Source of the DNA: a bacterium
Lineage (GTDB): Bacteria > Bdellovibrionota > UBA2428
Reading direction: 5' to 3'
Length of the DNA stretch: 64,000 nt
Assembly (NCBI GenBank): GCA_009991595.1
Contig: JAACVK010000024.1
Span: 1-64,000 of the forward strand
The notes beneath the pieces were generated by a model that saw only the letters and a list, made by a program, of their open reading frames with translations, was not told the DNA's origin and searched no databases. This document shows positions 18,408 through 27,173 of the stretch, one piece after another. Numbering within the stretch: the first letter of the stretch is position 1; each line of letters begins with the position of its first letter. The translations under genes were made by a program, and so were the position numbers.

Positions 18408-19083
18408 CTTATCTTCTTACTCTACTTGGATGATTCCGGTGGTGTTTCTGCTTTTCGGTCTGACGAGCAGTCTTCATTGTGTGGGAATGTGTGGCCCCTT
18501 GAGTATGTTGGCATCCAACGGTGAAGGCAGCAGCTGGAAGTATCAATTGGGAAGGTTGCTTGGGTATTTGACCATTGGAACGGCTCTGTCATTTGTAGGG
18601 CAAGCCGCTTTGAATGTGCTACTGCGATATGTTGGAATTGGGTTCTGGTATTTTCTTCTGGTGCTTGTAGTTGTCTCTCTATTTGTTTTGTTTTCGTCTA
18701 AACTAAACTTTAAAGCCCCTAAGTGGATTGAACGCCTTTCTCTGGGGGTCACGAAAGTAGCAATGAGCCAAAAAAACTCGTCGCTTAAGGCATTTCTTAT
18801 GGGAGTCTCTTCTGTTTTCCTTCCTTGTGGTGTTCTTTATCTTGCGGTTATTTCTCTTGTTGCGCTAAGCACACCTCTATTGACAGCTGTAGGTATTTTG
18901 TTCTTTTGGATGGGCACTGTGCCACTCTTACATTTTGGTTTGCCTTTGTTAAGGAGAACCCTCGATCGTTTTTCAGTCAAGCTTTCACAGGTTAATGCGG
19001 TGGTTGTCATCTTGATGTGTGTGGCCGTCTTATTCAACCGTTATCCTAATATAGTCCAAGACATTCTAAAGCACTGTCACTAG
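18388..19083 (+). CDS. TauE/SafE (DsbD-like) membrane protein linked to cbb3 oxidase
   Basis: 231 residues with about six membrane segments. The motifs SSLHCVGMCGPLSML (~29-43) and SVFLPCGVLYLA carry the paired cysteines of the family often annotated as sulfite exporter TauE/SafE or DsbD_2, which regularly sits next to ccoG/ccoI. Role in metal or thiol supply to the oxidase is inferred from neighbourhood. The TTG start at 18388 overlaps ccoG by 20 bases; an ATG at 18430 is an alternative that would shorten the first helix. A CcoH gene, expected in the classical ccoGHIS set, is not recognised. Confidence 0.82.
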   Translation: MSDLLTNLSSYSTWMIPVVFLLFGLTSSLHCVGMCGPLSMLASNGEGSSWKYQLGRLLGYLTIGTALSFVGQAALNVLLRYVGIGFWYFLLVLVVVSLFVLFSSKLNFKAPKWIERLSLGVTKVAMSQKNSSLKAFLMGVSSVFLPCGVLYLAVISLVALSTPLLTAVGILFFWMGTVPLLHFGLPLLRRTLDRFSVKLSQVNAVVVILMCVAVLFNRYPNIVQDILKHCH

Positions 19084-19188
19084 TTTAGACAGTCCATGTC
19101 GATCGTGGGTATTTTTAAGTTTTAATCCCTCTAAGGCTTTGTTTTTTTTAAGCCAAATCTTGGCACAAGCTATGCTTCTAATGGGTGG

Positions 19189-19752
19189 ATGAAATGCTTG
19201 TCGAAATTAAAAATTAATCCGGTCTTTGTTCTTTTGCTTCTTGGTGCATGCTTTTTAGCCTTTGCTTCTATTGTGAATCTTGAAGCTGGGCCCGCTAAGT
19301 TTGCTTCTAAGACCAAAAATAGAGAGGTTAACATTGACCCTCTTTTGAAGGAGCAAGTTTTTGCTGACGCTACCGAGCTATTAGGCATGGTTCGAGCGGC
19401 TAAAATTGAAACTCTTCTAGAAATTCGAAATGAATTGAAAATTAAAAACGACCCTCAAAGAGCTGAGCGAGCTTTGTCTAAGGCAGGTTGTCCTACTCTT
19501 GATGCATTAGGTGATCTAGGTTTTCCGTTGTCTTACCTTTTGCTATCCTTGGAAAAGGACGCAGTTGGCTTTACAGCAAATGGCGTGAAGAATTTGTCTC
19601 AGAGAATGTTGAGTAAGAAATCTGAGTTAGAAGATGTTTCGATTCAAGATCTTTATCGTGAGTGGAAATCGACTTTACCTAGGGAGCTTCGAATGAGTAA
19701 CAACGAATCCATGGACTTTAAAAGTCTTCTTCGAAACCCCTGGGTCGATTAG
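19189..19752 (+). CDS. Membrane-anchored periplasmic protein of unknown function
   Basis: 187 residues from ATG 19189. One N-terminal hydrophobic segment (~10-28, VFVLLLLGACFLAFASIV) acts as a signal anchor or signal peptide; the rest is a mainly helical soluble domain ending RNPWVD. No motif recognised. It lies 105 bases after the cbb3 locus on the same strand and its stop is 4 bases from that of the convergent hydrolase gene. Confidence 0.6.
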   Translation: MKCLSKLKINPVFVLLLLGACFLAFASIVNLEAGPAKFASKTKNREVNIDPLLKEQVFADATELLGMVRAAKIETLLEIRNELKIKNDPQRAERALSKAGCPTLDALGDLGFPLSYLLLSLEKDAVGFTANGVKNLSQRMLSKKSELEDVSIQDLYREWKSTLPRELRMSNNESMDFKSLLRNPWVD

Positions 19753-19756
19753 TCTA

Positions 19757-20965
19757 TTACTTTAGAAATCGTTCGGCTTGATCCCGCAATAAGATCATTG
19801 CGGGATGAATTGCGTCCACATGACCTAGGCCTTTGGGGAGCTCTATAAATTCTATGTGTTCGGCTCCGTTGTCATTAAATCTGATGTAAGTTTTTTCTGT
19901 AATTTTATATGGGATAATTTCATCATCACGAGCTGCCATAAAAATCGTGGGCACCTTTGGCACCCAGTCTTTAGTTAAGTTTTGATCTGATACGGCTTTA
20001 AAGATGGGGTGAGATTCATCGTTGACGGTGTCCAAGAAGTCCTCCGTATAAAAATCGTAACGAACTTTAGCTGCCTCTGCTGTAAATTCTAAAAGCGACA
20101 TTTCTTTTTTTAAAACTTTTTCTAAAATAGGGTGAAAAGGTTCTGCGACTGTTTCATAGAGATCGATGTCGCTATATCGGGGGTCTTGACTCAGTGAAAT
20201 GATCATAAACGCGATGAAACCGTATAGCTGGGGGTGAGCGTCCTCCAAAAGCTTGTCCTCAGAAAAGCCGCTGAAGTTATAAGGGCCCGCCATGGGAAAA
20301 CTTGCAACGAGCCTTGAACCGATGTCTAAATTCTCAAGTTGCATTTTTCTTTGCAATGCGAGGGTTACAAATCCTCCTTGGGAGTATCCGCCAAGAATGA
20401 GTCTCTCAGCTTGAGGAAGTTCTATCTCTTCACTCCATTCCTTGAGCGCTAGAAGCGCGTCCCAACTTGTTTGAGCCTGTTGCTTAGCATTTAGGTAGGA
20501 TTGAAGTTCAGTGCCATTGACTCCTAGTCCAAGGTAATCTGGGAGCAGGACAAGGTGACCTTCACGAGCAAGGAAGACCCTGGCCCCTAAGGCTTCTGGG
20601 TCGTAGGCAAGTGTGCTCGGAGAGGTTTCACTTTCAAAACGGGCGCCATGGGAATAGTGAAACCAGGAGCGTGGCTTCTTTCGTTCTGAGAAGATGTCAG
20701 AGCGAATAACGACCAGGGCGGACGCTTCTACGGGTTTACCCTTGGGGCTAGTGGTCTTGTATATGAGTTGGAAGCTCTTAATGTGATAGTCTCCGGTGTG
20801 CTTAGGGGCGTTAGGGTCGAGTGTTTTCAGTGCGAACTCCACTGATTTTCGGCTCATCATAAAGCGCCCTTTTAGCTCTTTGTGGCTCACTAAAACGCCA
20901 GCCGAGACCTGATTGGCCAGAAAGAAAAAGAGGCTAACGAAGAGGCAGATTCTCCTTATAGGCAT
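19757..20965 (-). CDS. Secreted alpha/beta hydrolase (secretory lipase/esterase-like)
   Basis: 402 residues with a Sec signal peptide ending VSA (~22). The fold is an alpha/beta hydrolase: nucleophile elbow GGYSQGG near 193-199, acid candidate in AARDDEIIPY and catalytic His in GLGHVDAIHP near the C-terminus. The early segment ASALVVIRSD plus WFHYSHGA resembles secretory lipase/peptidase-like enzymes. It would hydrolyse an ester (or peptide) substrate outside the cytoplasm; the substrate is not known. Confidence 0.75.
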   Translation of the reverse strand: MPIRRICLFVSLFFFLANQVSAGVLVSHKELKGRFMMSRKSVEFALKTLDPNAPKHTGDYHIKSFQLIYKTTSPKGKPVEASALVVIRSDIFSERKKPRSWFHYSHGARFESETSPSTLAYDPEALGARVFLAREGHLVLLPDYLGLGVNGTELQSYLNAKQQAQTSWDALLALKEWSEEIELPQAERLILGGYSQGGFVTLALQRKMQLENLDIGSRLVASFPMAGPYNFSGFSEDKLLEDAHPQLYGFIAFMIISLSQDPRYSDIDLYETVAEPFHPILEKVLKKEMSLLEFTAEAAKVRYDFYTEDFLDTVNDESHPIFKAVSDQNLTKDWVPKVPTIFMAARDDEIIPYKITEKTYIRFNDNGAEHIEFIELPKGLGHVDAIHPAMILLRDQAERFLK

Positions 20966-21033
20966 ATGATTTCTCTAGCCCCCTAGACGCATCGTGTCAA
21001 TATATTAGACCACAAGGAAATCGGTTACTTATT

Positions 21034-22329
21034 ATGTTGACGCAGCGCATTAAAGCCTGTATAAACTGGGCCGTGCAAAAGGTATGTATGCGGACAGCTG
21101 CGATAGTGGCAATTGCTTCAATGTTTCCCGGGGCTTTTGCTCAAGTGCAATCGACTGTGATTCAGCAGCCAAATACTGAAACCCAAATCGTAGAGGTTCA
21201 GGCGGTAGACGTTCCCAGCATCGGAGCCCAAAGCAACAGTCTTCAGAGTGTCGAAGCTCAGAGCATTGCAGTTCATCAGACAGAGGCCGACGCCGACATT
21301 CGAACAGGGCTGCACGGGCGCTACTCTCAGAGTCGAGACTTTTGGAAAACAGTCGATCAATTGAAGGAGAAACAAGATTATCACGTTCTAGTTAGTGAGT
21401 ATTTTGATTCAAAACGAAAGCAGGCTCAAGAAGCCTGGTTCGGTCTTGATTTAGATTTAGAAACAGAAAGCCCAGCCACTTTAGCGGGTTTATCAAAAAG
21501 AACTCGTTTTACAATGGGCATCGAGTCGATTGCTGGTGGACGTATCCGCAATCGAATCTCTCCTACAATTAACGCCTATGACATTTATCATGCGCACTTT
21601 GATTTAGTCTTAAAGAATGGAACCTGGGTTGAGGGAAGTCGTCTTAACCGAACATACTACGAGAGTGGTTTTGGCTATGCTTTTGGGACTCGTGCTGGTT
21701 TTGGTAAACAACGGTTGTTGGGAGGAGAGGTTTCTTCTTATCTGCTCGATAGCCAGGAAAAAGAATTTAGCATTCAAGAGATTTCTCTTATTGGTGGAGC
21801 CAGCTACGCTTGGTGGTTAAACTCTAACCTTCGCTCCGCAACCAGTGGGAGACTTGATCCATCTTTCTTTCATAGCACTGACATCGGAGATGAATTTGGT
21901 TCACGAGTAGAAGGTGGATCGGTTGTTACTCGTTGGAGGTTGGAGAATGAAACCATGTTTCACTTTTCCCCGAGACCTAAGGGTGGTTTTGCAATGGGAG
22001 CCTCGTTCATTAGTGGGCCGCAGCCATTGCCTTTTGATGGAGTTTTGCCCCGAGTTTGGGATCCTGTGCATAAAGAGTTGATCAAATTTAAATTAACCCC
22101 CGGAAATTTTGGCGCAGGCCCCATTGTTGAATGGGTGAGCGCTTCTCGTAACTATGGCATTCGCGGAGTTGGTGGCTACTACGGTGGCTATTTTGGTGGT
22201 GGCGCTGAACTAAAATTAGGTGTTTTTTATCTTCAAGCCGGGAGTTTTGGCATTGAACTCAGTGAGCGATATCGCAGTTTTGAGAACAGAGTTCTTTTTG
22301 CTCAAGGAGGATTATCCTTTGATTGGTAA
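21034..22329 (+). CDS. Exported protein, probable outer-membrane beta-barrel
   Basis: 431 residues. A long positively charged N-region leads to a signal peptide with likely cleavage after AFA near residue 36. Next is a low-complexity stretch of repeated Gln/Val/Glu/Ser units (VQAVDVPSIGAQ, QSVEAQSIAV). The C-terminal ~280 residues alternate polar and aromatic residues with Gly-rich turns (GVGGYYGGYFGGGAELKLG) and end in an aromatic residue (LSFDW), as outer-membrane barrels do. No family recognised. The next gene starts inside its last codons. Confidence 0.62.
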   Translation: MLTQRIKACINWAVQKVCMRTAAIVAIASMFPGAFAQVQSTVIQQPNTETQIVEVQAVDVPSIGAQSNSLQSVEAQSIAVHQTEADADIRTGLHGRYSQSRDFWKTVDQLKEKQDYHVLVSEYFDSKRKQAQEAWFGLDLDLETESPATLAGLSKRTRFTMGIESIAGGRIRNRISPTINAYDIYHAHFDLVLKNGTWVEGSRLNRTYYESGFGYAFGTRAGFGKQRLLGGEVSSYLLDSQEKEFSIQEISLIGGASYAWWLNSNLRSATSGRLDPSFFHSTDIGDEFGSRVEGGSVVTRWRLENETMFHFSPRPKGGFAMGASFISGPQPLPFDGVLPRVWDPVHKELIKFKLTPGNFGAGPIVEWVSASRNYGIRGVGGYYGGYFGGGAELKLGVFYLQAGSFGIELSERYRSFENRVLFAQGGLSFDW

Positions 22330-23194
22330 GCTAAATAAAAACTTCATTGTTTTCATTCTTTTGACAGGATTCCTAATTCAGTGCTCGAAGAAAAAGGAAG
22401 AAGCAACTGAATCGTCCTATGAAGAACGAGTGATTTTGGCTATTGATGCTCGAGAATTTGAAAAGGCTGTTAATGTGATTGAGAAAGAAATGCCTGTAGA
22501 GCTTTCAACGACTCCAAAATTTCAAACATTGCGTGCCAATGCAAGCTTAGGAATGGGGGGGCTTGATTTGATTGACGTCGTGAATAGAGCCAGGGGTCCG
22601 GTTCAAGATTTTAATCAAGAGCTCAATACAATGTATGGTGATTGTCCGCGAGGAGCGCTTAGCGCAGACGAGAATATTGAGACTAGATGTTGGCTGGTGC
22701 GACTAATGAAAGTGTTACCAAAGCCTGAGAATAAGAGGCTTCAGATAGCGGAAGATATTTATGAAGAACAGATTCAGAGAAAGATTAGGATTAGTGTCAA
22801 CAATCAGATTTTGATGGGAGTTCTAAAGACTTCCGAAGTTTTTAAACGCTTCGGAGATATTCTACAGTTTTATTTGAGCACAGGAGATGAGATTAGCCCT
22901 GTGCAAGCCCAAGAAATTTTTGACGAGATTCTCGTGATTACCGATCTCTATAAGCCTTGGTTCGACTCCATTGAAGTATTGCCTGAACAGATCCATCAAA
23001 AACTAACAGGATCATCGGAGGCTAATCTTTTAAGTCTTCACTCTGATAAACTAGATTTTGTTGAAAACACAGGCATTCCGTTTCTCGAGGCCAAGCTTGA
23101 TGAATCTAATCAAGGATTAACGGCTAAGTTAACTCGTGCTTTTCTAGTGCAGGAAATCGATTCTATGCTGAGAGACTTTTTTAAAGTTCAGTAA
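22319..23194 (+). CDS. Putative lipoprotein of unknown function
   Basis: 291 residues if translation begins at TTG 22319, which has a perfect AAGGAGG 8 bases upstream (22304-22310) lying inside the preceding gene; the open frame itself extends further back. The N-terminus KLNKNFIVFILLTGFLIQCSKKK looks like a lipoprotein signal, although Gln before the Cys is unusual for a lipobox. The remainder is helical and acidic, without a recognised motif. The 11-base overlap with the barrel-like gene implies coupling, so the two may work together at the outer membrane. Confidence 0.62.
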   Translation: MIGKLNKNFIVFILLTGFLIQCSKKKEEATESSYEERVILAIDAREFEKAVNVIEKEMPVELSTTPKFQTLRANASLGMGGLDLIDVVNRARGPVQDFNQELNTMYGDCPRGALSADENIETRCWLVRLMKVLPKPENKRLQIAEDIYEEQIQRKIRISVNNQILMGVLKTSEVFKRFGDILQFYLSTGDEISPVQAQEIFDEILVITDLYKPWFDSIEVLPEQIHQKLTGSSEANLLSLHSDKLDFVENTGIPFLEAKLDESNQGLTAKLTRAFLVQEIDSMLRDFFKVQ

Positions 23195-23197
23195 TGA

Positions 23198-24385
23198 TCA
23201 AAAGGCAGGGATGAGCAGTTCCACTTCACAGGTTTTTTGAGAAGGAGCTTCTTTCATTTCTTCGCTTAGCTTAGATTTAGCTATGATAGTTTTTACTAAT
23301 GTAAATAATCCGGTAGCTCCGGTAAGGTAGAATGCCATGTCTGCATGGGGCACGTCGAGTAGCTTCAAAATAGTTAAGACGCCCGTTGTGAGAGTGGCAA
23401 CACTCAAAAATGATAGCTGGCCAAAGTAACTGACATCTTTTTCTCGCTCTCCTCGTTGAAGCTTGAGATTTTGAGCCGTGGTGACGGCAAAGTCCCAAAC
23501 TCCTTGAGACCCCGTTGCCAAGGCGGAGGTGGCCAAGACGTCTGTTAGATGACAACTGTCTTCGGCTCCAATGGCTATCATTCCTCCACAAAGCAAGTAA
23601 ACAAAGACCACTTCCATGGCATACCATTTTCCAAAGCGTTCAGACCATTTGGCAAAGTTTTCTACACCTTCTTGGCCCTTTGCCCCTATATTTAGTCCGA
23701 AACGCTGAAGAAACTTTGAAAGACGGCCTCCGACCTTCTTGCCTGCACCACTGGTTGAGTCCATCCATTTGTAGATGTATTGAGACCAATATTGAACATT
23801 GCCTGACAGGAATCCCGCAAGAGCTCCTGTGCCAATTGCAATCTCCCAAGGTAAACCTTCGGACAGCTTTAAGCTCACAGCAGCCGCGGTTCCTATGGCA
23901 AAAGTGCGAATCAAGGTGAAGGACCATCGGTAGTTGTTTAATAGTGCGCTTTGCACTTTCTTATAAGCCTTGCGTAAAGAGTGCTTGGGAACACGGTCGT
24001 ATTGCACCGAAACTGGCAGGGTGCTTTCGAGCTGCTCGATAAAGTCGAGAAGATGATCCTCCGACTCGAATCTGGCTCGAAGCGTTTCATCAATGTTTAG
24101 TTTGAGAATCACTTCTTGATTGCCAAATTCTTTTTTAATCTGCTCCAAGCGTTCGACAAGTTGAGGGGTGATTTGGGCAATGTCTTCCTTGTTCTCAGAT
24201 TCAAACGAATCGAGCATGAGCTTTTGGTTGTTGTGGCTGGTGTTGAGGGTGAACAGTTTGGGTAAGGCAAGGCTCGGCAGGGCGACAAGCGTTAAAATAA
24301 GAATGAGTCTTCTCAAGTCGAAGACGCCGAAAAATACCATGCTCATGTCAACGCTGAAAGCTAAGGGAATCTTCGCATTGTGCAT
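23198..24385 (-). CDS. Polytopic membrane protein of unknown function
   Basis: 395 residues. An N-terminal hydrophobic segment (~27-42) is followed by a ~110-residue soluble part with acidic helices, then four or more membrane segments from ~155 on (for example TFAIGTAAAVSL, AIGTGALAGFLSG, VVFVYLLCGGMIAIGA, ATLTTGVLTILKLLDV). The true start may be the Met at residue 14 or 16. No family recognised. Its stop is 3 bases from the stop of the convergent lipoprotein gene. Confidence 0.6.
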   Translation of the reverse strand: MHNAKIPLAFSVDMSMVFFGVFDLRRLILILTLVALPSLALPKLFTLNTSHNNQKLMLDSFESENKEDIAQITPQLVERLEQIKKEFGNQEVILKLNIDETLRARFESEDHLLDFIEQLESTLPVSVQYDRVPKHSLRKAYKKVQSALLNNYRWSFTLIRTFAIGTAAAVSLKLSEGLPWEIAIGTGALAGFLSGNVQYWSQYIYKWMDSTSGAGKKVGGRLSKFLQRFGLNIGAKGQEGVENFAKWSERFGKWYAMEVVFVYLLCGGMIAIGAEDSCHLTDVLATSALATGSQGVWDFAVTTAQNLKLQRGEREKDVSYFGQLSFLSVATLTTGVLTILKLLDVPHADMAFYLTGATGLFTLVKTIIAKSKLSEEMKEAPSQKTCEVELLIPAF

Positions 24386-24589
24386 ACTTAAAGCTTCTTA
24401 ATAAGAAAAAATAAGCAAAAACAGAGGTTTATATTTAGGCTTTTGCAAAGATGTGCCGGGAGGGATAAGAAGACAGGCAGGCTCTCTTGTGGAGCGTAAG
24501 CTTGGTTGGTAATTTGTCTAAATCTCACAGGAAATTAATGGATTTTTCTTAGCGAAAGAGCCGATAATTCCAATGGAAAGCAAAAAGGA

Positions 24590-25228
24590 ATGACAAACTC
24601 AGAACCTATTTTAGAGCACGATGAGGGGCAGAGTGATGATGAATACGTGCGCTCAAATATTAAAAAAGGGCTTTTTGTCCTGCTTCTCTTGTTTGTTTCT
24701 CTAGTCGTTGTCGGATTCTATTTTAATGAACGCCTAGAAGAGCTTTCTCATTGGTTTTTAAAGAACACAAACATTTGGGGCATTGTTACCTTTGTCTTTT
24801 TTAATGATTTCATTATTTCGCCTATTCCTCCAGACGTAATACTGGTTCTAGCGACAAAGGGAGCAAGCTATTCGAGCAATTTAGAGATGAGCTTGGCTTT
24901 TGGTGTTGCCTCAACCCTCGGGGGTTGCGTCGGGTGGGCCATTGGCCGCTATGTTTTAAAGCCCACTTGGTTTGGTGAATCATTTAAGGGGTTCATTTAT
25001 AATAATCATCGTCGTATTAATAAGTATGGGAAACTGATGGTTGCTCTTGGGGCTCTAACGCCATTGCCTTATTCGATGACCTGTTGGGCCGCTGGCTTTT
25101 TGAAAATGGATTTTAAGGACTTTGTGTTTGTTGCTTCCTTAAGAATCATAAGATTTTTGCTCTACTTTAAAATCATCATGGCCAGCGAGCAGTTAAGCAC
25201 ATGGCTCAGTACTCTTTTCGGCGCCTAG
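24590..25228 (+). CDS. VTT/DedA-type membrane protein (YqaA-like)
   Basis: 212 residues. After an acidic N-terminus there is a first membrane helix (~29-46), then a VTT-like core: FNDFIISPIPPDVILV, glycine-rich GVASTLGGCVGWAIGR and the later ALTPLPYSMTCWAAG re-entrant motif. DedA/VTT proteins move lipids or lipid carriers across membranes. A Shine-Dalgarno AAAAAGGA lies just before the ATG. Its final Ala codon and TAG stop are inside the left inverted repeat of the adjacent RAYT element. Confidence 0.78.
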   Translation: MTNSEPILEHDEGQSDDEYVRSNIKKGLFVLLLLFVSLVVVGFYFNERLEELSHWFLKNTNIWGIVTFVFFNDFIISPIPPDVILVLATKGASYSSNLEMSLAFGVASTLGGCVGWAIGRYVLKPTWFGESFKGFIYNNHRRINKYGKLMVALGALTPLPYSMTCWAAGFLKMDFKDFVFVASLRIIRFLLYFKIIMASEQLSTWLSTLFGA

Positions 25229-25262
25229 CGACTTTTTCCATACCCCCCGCTACCTTTTTCCA
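25221..25262 (+). repeat. Left inverted repeat of RAYT element 1
   Basis: 42-base arm starting GCGCCTAGCGACTTTTTCCA and ending CTACCTTTTTCCA, exactly complementary to 25907-25948. It contains the TAG stop (25226-25228) of the VTT gene and, on the minus strand, the TAG stop (25250-25252) of the transposase gene. Confidence 0.9.
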
Positions 25263-25876
25263 TCGCGGGGGCGACTTGGCGGCAAAAACTTGTATCGCCT
25301 CAACCCTAAACGGGTTCTATTCAGCTCTTGCTGTGACATTAGATTATTTGCTCTTTGTTCGTCTTCAACGAGGGCAACCTCTCCTGAGTCTTGAAAAAGT
25401 GGGTGAGAATAGATTGGTGGAAAGTTGTCAATTCTACCTTGAATACCAGAGAAGGAGCTGTAGGGATAGTCCTGCGCCTTTGCGCATATGCCTGCTCTGA
25501 TTGGGTTCTGATGGATGTAATCGTAAACTTGATAATAATGTCTAGCATTAGAAATAATGGACCATTTGTATCTTCCCGAAAAACGAAACCTCTGCAAACT
25601 GGTTTCTCTCTTTATCCATGCACTTAACTCAGATTGAAAATAACCTGCAATTTCATCGATGTTCTCGTCCGGCGTGCTAGCCAGCAAGTGATAATGATTG
25701 CTCATTAAAACAAAACTATGAACTCTTAGATGATTAGCCCAACTTAAAATTCTAAGAATGTCACAGCATTGCGACCAGATTCGATTAGCCTCTACTGGAT
25801 AAAACTGCTGGTCCAGACTTCGATTATAGATATGGTATGGAAGAACGGAAGATCGAATCAAAGGTTTTCGTGGCAT
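25250..25876 (-). CDS. REP-associated tyrosine transposase (Y1/HUH family), copy 1
   Basis: 208 residues from ATG 25876. This start aligns with that of the second RAYT in the window (both begin with a short basic stretch then LPYH); an earlier Met at 25900 and a longer frame from 25987 run into the inverted repeat and tyrS. The HUH metal/DNA motif is His61-Tyr-His63 in MSNHYHLL. The candidate catalytic Tyr is in VYDYIHQNP (Tyr118 or Tyr120). No helper or cargo gene is present. The C-terminus ends in a basic tail (RPRDGKR) encoded by the left inverted repeat. Such single-domain enzymes process REP palindromes as single-stranded DNA. Confidence 0.88.
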   Translation of the reverse strand: MPRKPLIRSSVLPYHIYNRSLDQQFYPVEANRIWSQCCDILRILSWANHLRVHSFVLMSNHYHLLASTPDENIDEIAGYFQSELSAWIKRETSLQRFRFSGRYKWSIISNARHYYQVYDYIHQNPIRAGICAKAQDYPYSSFSGIQGRIDNFPPIYSHPLFQDSGEVALVEDEQRANNLMSQQELNRTRLGLRRYKFLPPSRPRDGKR

Positions 25877-25906
25877 GTGATAGGCCAAAGCAATTTCCAT
25901 GCCTAG

Positions 25907-25948
25907 TGGAAAAAGGTAGCGGGGGGTATGGAAAAAGTCGCTAGGCGC
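25907..25948 (-). repeat. Right inverted repeat of RAYT element 1
   Basis: 42-base arm, perfect reverse complement of 25221-25262. Its outer end contains the tyrS stop codon (25941-25943). Just inside it, TTTCCA and TGGAAA around TGCCTAG form a further small hairpin (25895-25913). Confidence 0.9.
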
Positions 25949-27149
25949 TGGGGCGGAAAAGGACTTTAAGGTATTTGCGTTTGCCAACTTTCACGGTGAC
26001 TTCGGATTTGCCTTCAATCACATAGGTGGTGTCTTTGATCTTTTCACCATCAATAGAAACCCCACCTTGAGCAATAAGTCTTCGTGCTTCCGAGAGAGAG
26101 GCTGCTAAATCATTTTCAGCCATTAGCTTGGTCAGCGGAGTTTGTGCTCCCGTTACAATCTTCTCGGGAATTTCCGAAGGGAGACCTTTTTTAGAAAAGA
26201 TCGCTTCAAACTCTTTAGCGACTTCCTGCGCGGCTTCTTCGCTGTAGAATCGCTCAACTAATTCTTGAGCCAAGCGAACTTTCGCTTCCTTGGGGTGCAT
26301 CTGCTTAACGGCATCGAGATTTTCGGTGGTGAGTAGTTCATAGTAGCGAATCATTAAGTCATCGCTGATGCTCATGATCTTGCCAAAAATTTCTTTAGGT
26401 TCTTCGGTGATTCCGATGGAATTGCCTAAGGATTTGCTCATTTTTTGGACGCCGTCTGTGCCTTCTAATATTGGCAAGAGGACAACCACTTGAGGTTCCT
26501 GCCCGGCATTCTTTTGATATTCGCGTCCTAAGAGAACGTTAAACTTTTGATCTGTGCCACCAAGCTCTACGTCTGCTCGTAACTGAACTGAGTCGAAGGC
26601 TTGCACAATAGGGTATAGAAATTCATGCAACGAAATAGGGTGTCCACCCTTATAGCGTTTTGAAAAATCATCTCGCTCAAGCATTCTAGCCACGGTCATT
26701 TGTGAGGCCAGTCGAATCACATCGGTTATCTTTAAAGTATCATTCCACTGAGAATTAAAAACTATTTGCGTTTTAGACGGATGAAGAATCTTGAGGACCT
26801 GATCGGAGTAGGTTTTTGCGTTTACCTTTACTTCTTCACGTGTAAGGTTTTGTCGGGTTTCACTGCGACCTGTGGGGTCACCAATCTGGGCTGTGAAGTC
26901 GCCAATCAAAAATAGAACTTGATGTCCTAGTTCTTGAAACACTCGAAGTTTTTCTAATACGACCGTATGGCCTAAGTGAAGGTCAGGACGGGAAGGATCT
27001 ACTCCCAGTTTAATTCTCAAAGGACGGTTTTTTGAGATAGAGGTCTCAAGTTTTTTCACCAATTCCGCTTCGGGAACAATTTCGTCCACACCACGTTTGA
27101 TCTGTTCTAATTGTTTGGCGACTTGATCTTCAATGAGTTTTGATGACAT
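25941..27149 (-). CDS. tyrS: Tyrosine--tRNA ligase
   Basis: 402-residue class I aminoacyl-tRNA synthetase charging tRNA-Tyr. The nucleotide-binding HIGH motif appears as HLGH at 58-61 and the KMSKS motif at 236-240. An S4 RNA-binding domain closes the protein (from ~335: [20 protein letters not shown]). The motif pattern and the spacing fit the TyrZ-like branch of bacterial TyrRS. The last Ala codon and stop are part of the RAYT right inverted repeat, although the protein ends at a normal position. First gene upstream is ymdB, 24 bases away on the same strand. Confidence 0.95.
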   Translation of the reverse strand: MSSKLIEDQVAKQLEQIKRGVDEIVPEAELVKKLETSISKNRPLRIKLGVDPSRPDLHLGHTVVLEKLRVFQELGHQVLFLIGDFTAQIGDPTGRSETRQNLTREEVKVNAKTYSDQVLKILHPSKTQIVFNSQWNDTLKITDVIRLASQMTVARMLERDDFSKRYKGGHPISLHEFLYPIVQAFDSVQLRADVELGGTDQKFNVLLGREYQKNAGQEPQVVVLLPILEGTDGVQKMSKSLGNSIGITEEPKEIFGKIMSISDDLMIRYYELLTTENLDAVKQMHPKEAKVRLAQELVERFYSEEAAQEVAKEFEAIFSKKGLPSEIPEKIVTGAQTPLTKLMAENDLAASLSEARRLIAQGGVSIDGEKIKDTTYVIEGKSEVTVKVGKRKYLKVLFRPSA

Positions 27150-27173
27150 CTTTTTTTTACTCTAGTCTTAAAA

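Larger units (their letters stand above)
25221..25948. mobile_element. RAYT (Y1/HUH transposase) element with 42-bp perfect terminal inverted repeats
   Basis: A 728-bp unit bounded by two exactly complementary 42-base arms (25221-25262 and 25907-25948) that encloses one REP-associated tyrosine transposase gene. It lies precisely between two convergent genes and the arms contain the stop codons of both neighbours as well as that of the transposase. Inside the left end, CCCCCGC (25244-25250) can pair with GCGGGGG (25265-25271), and the decamer CTTTTTCCAT recurs at 25232-25241 and 25254-25263. This is the organisation of REP/BIME-type elements in which the transposase recognises a hairpin. Confidence 0.8.

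Noticed and set aside
19073-19093. ACTGTC/GACAGT hairpin at the end of the cbb3 locus as terminator
   Set aside because: Only a 6-bp stem with a 9-base loop and no directly following T-run; too weak to call.
24560-24567. GCCGATAA, identical to a sigma-28 -10 element, before the VTT gene
   Set aside because: No TAAA-type -35 at the proper distance (the bases there are GATT) and the gene is not flagellar.
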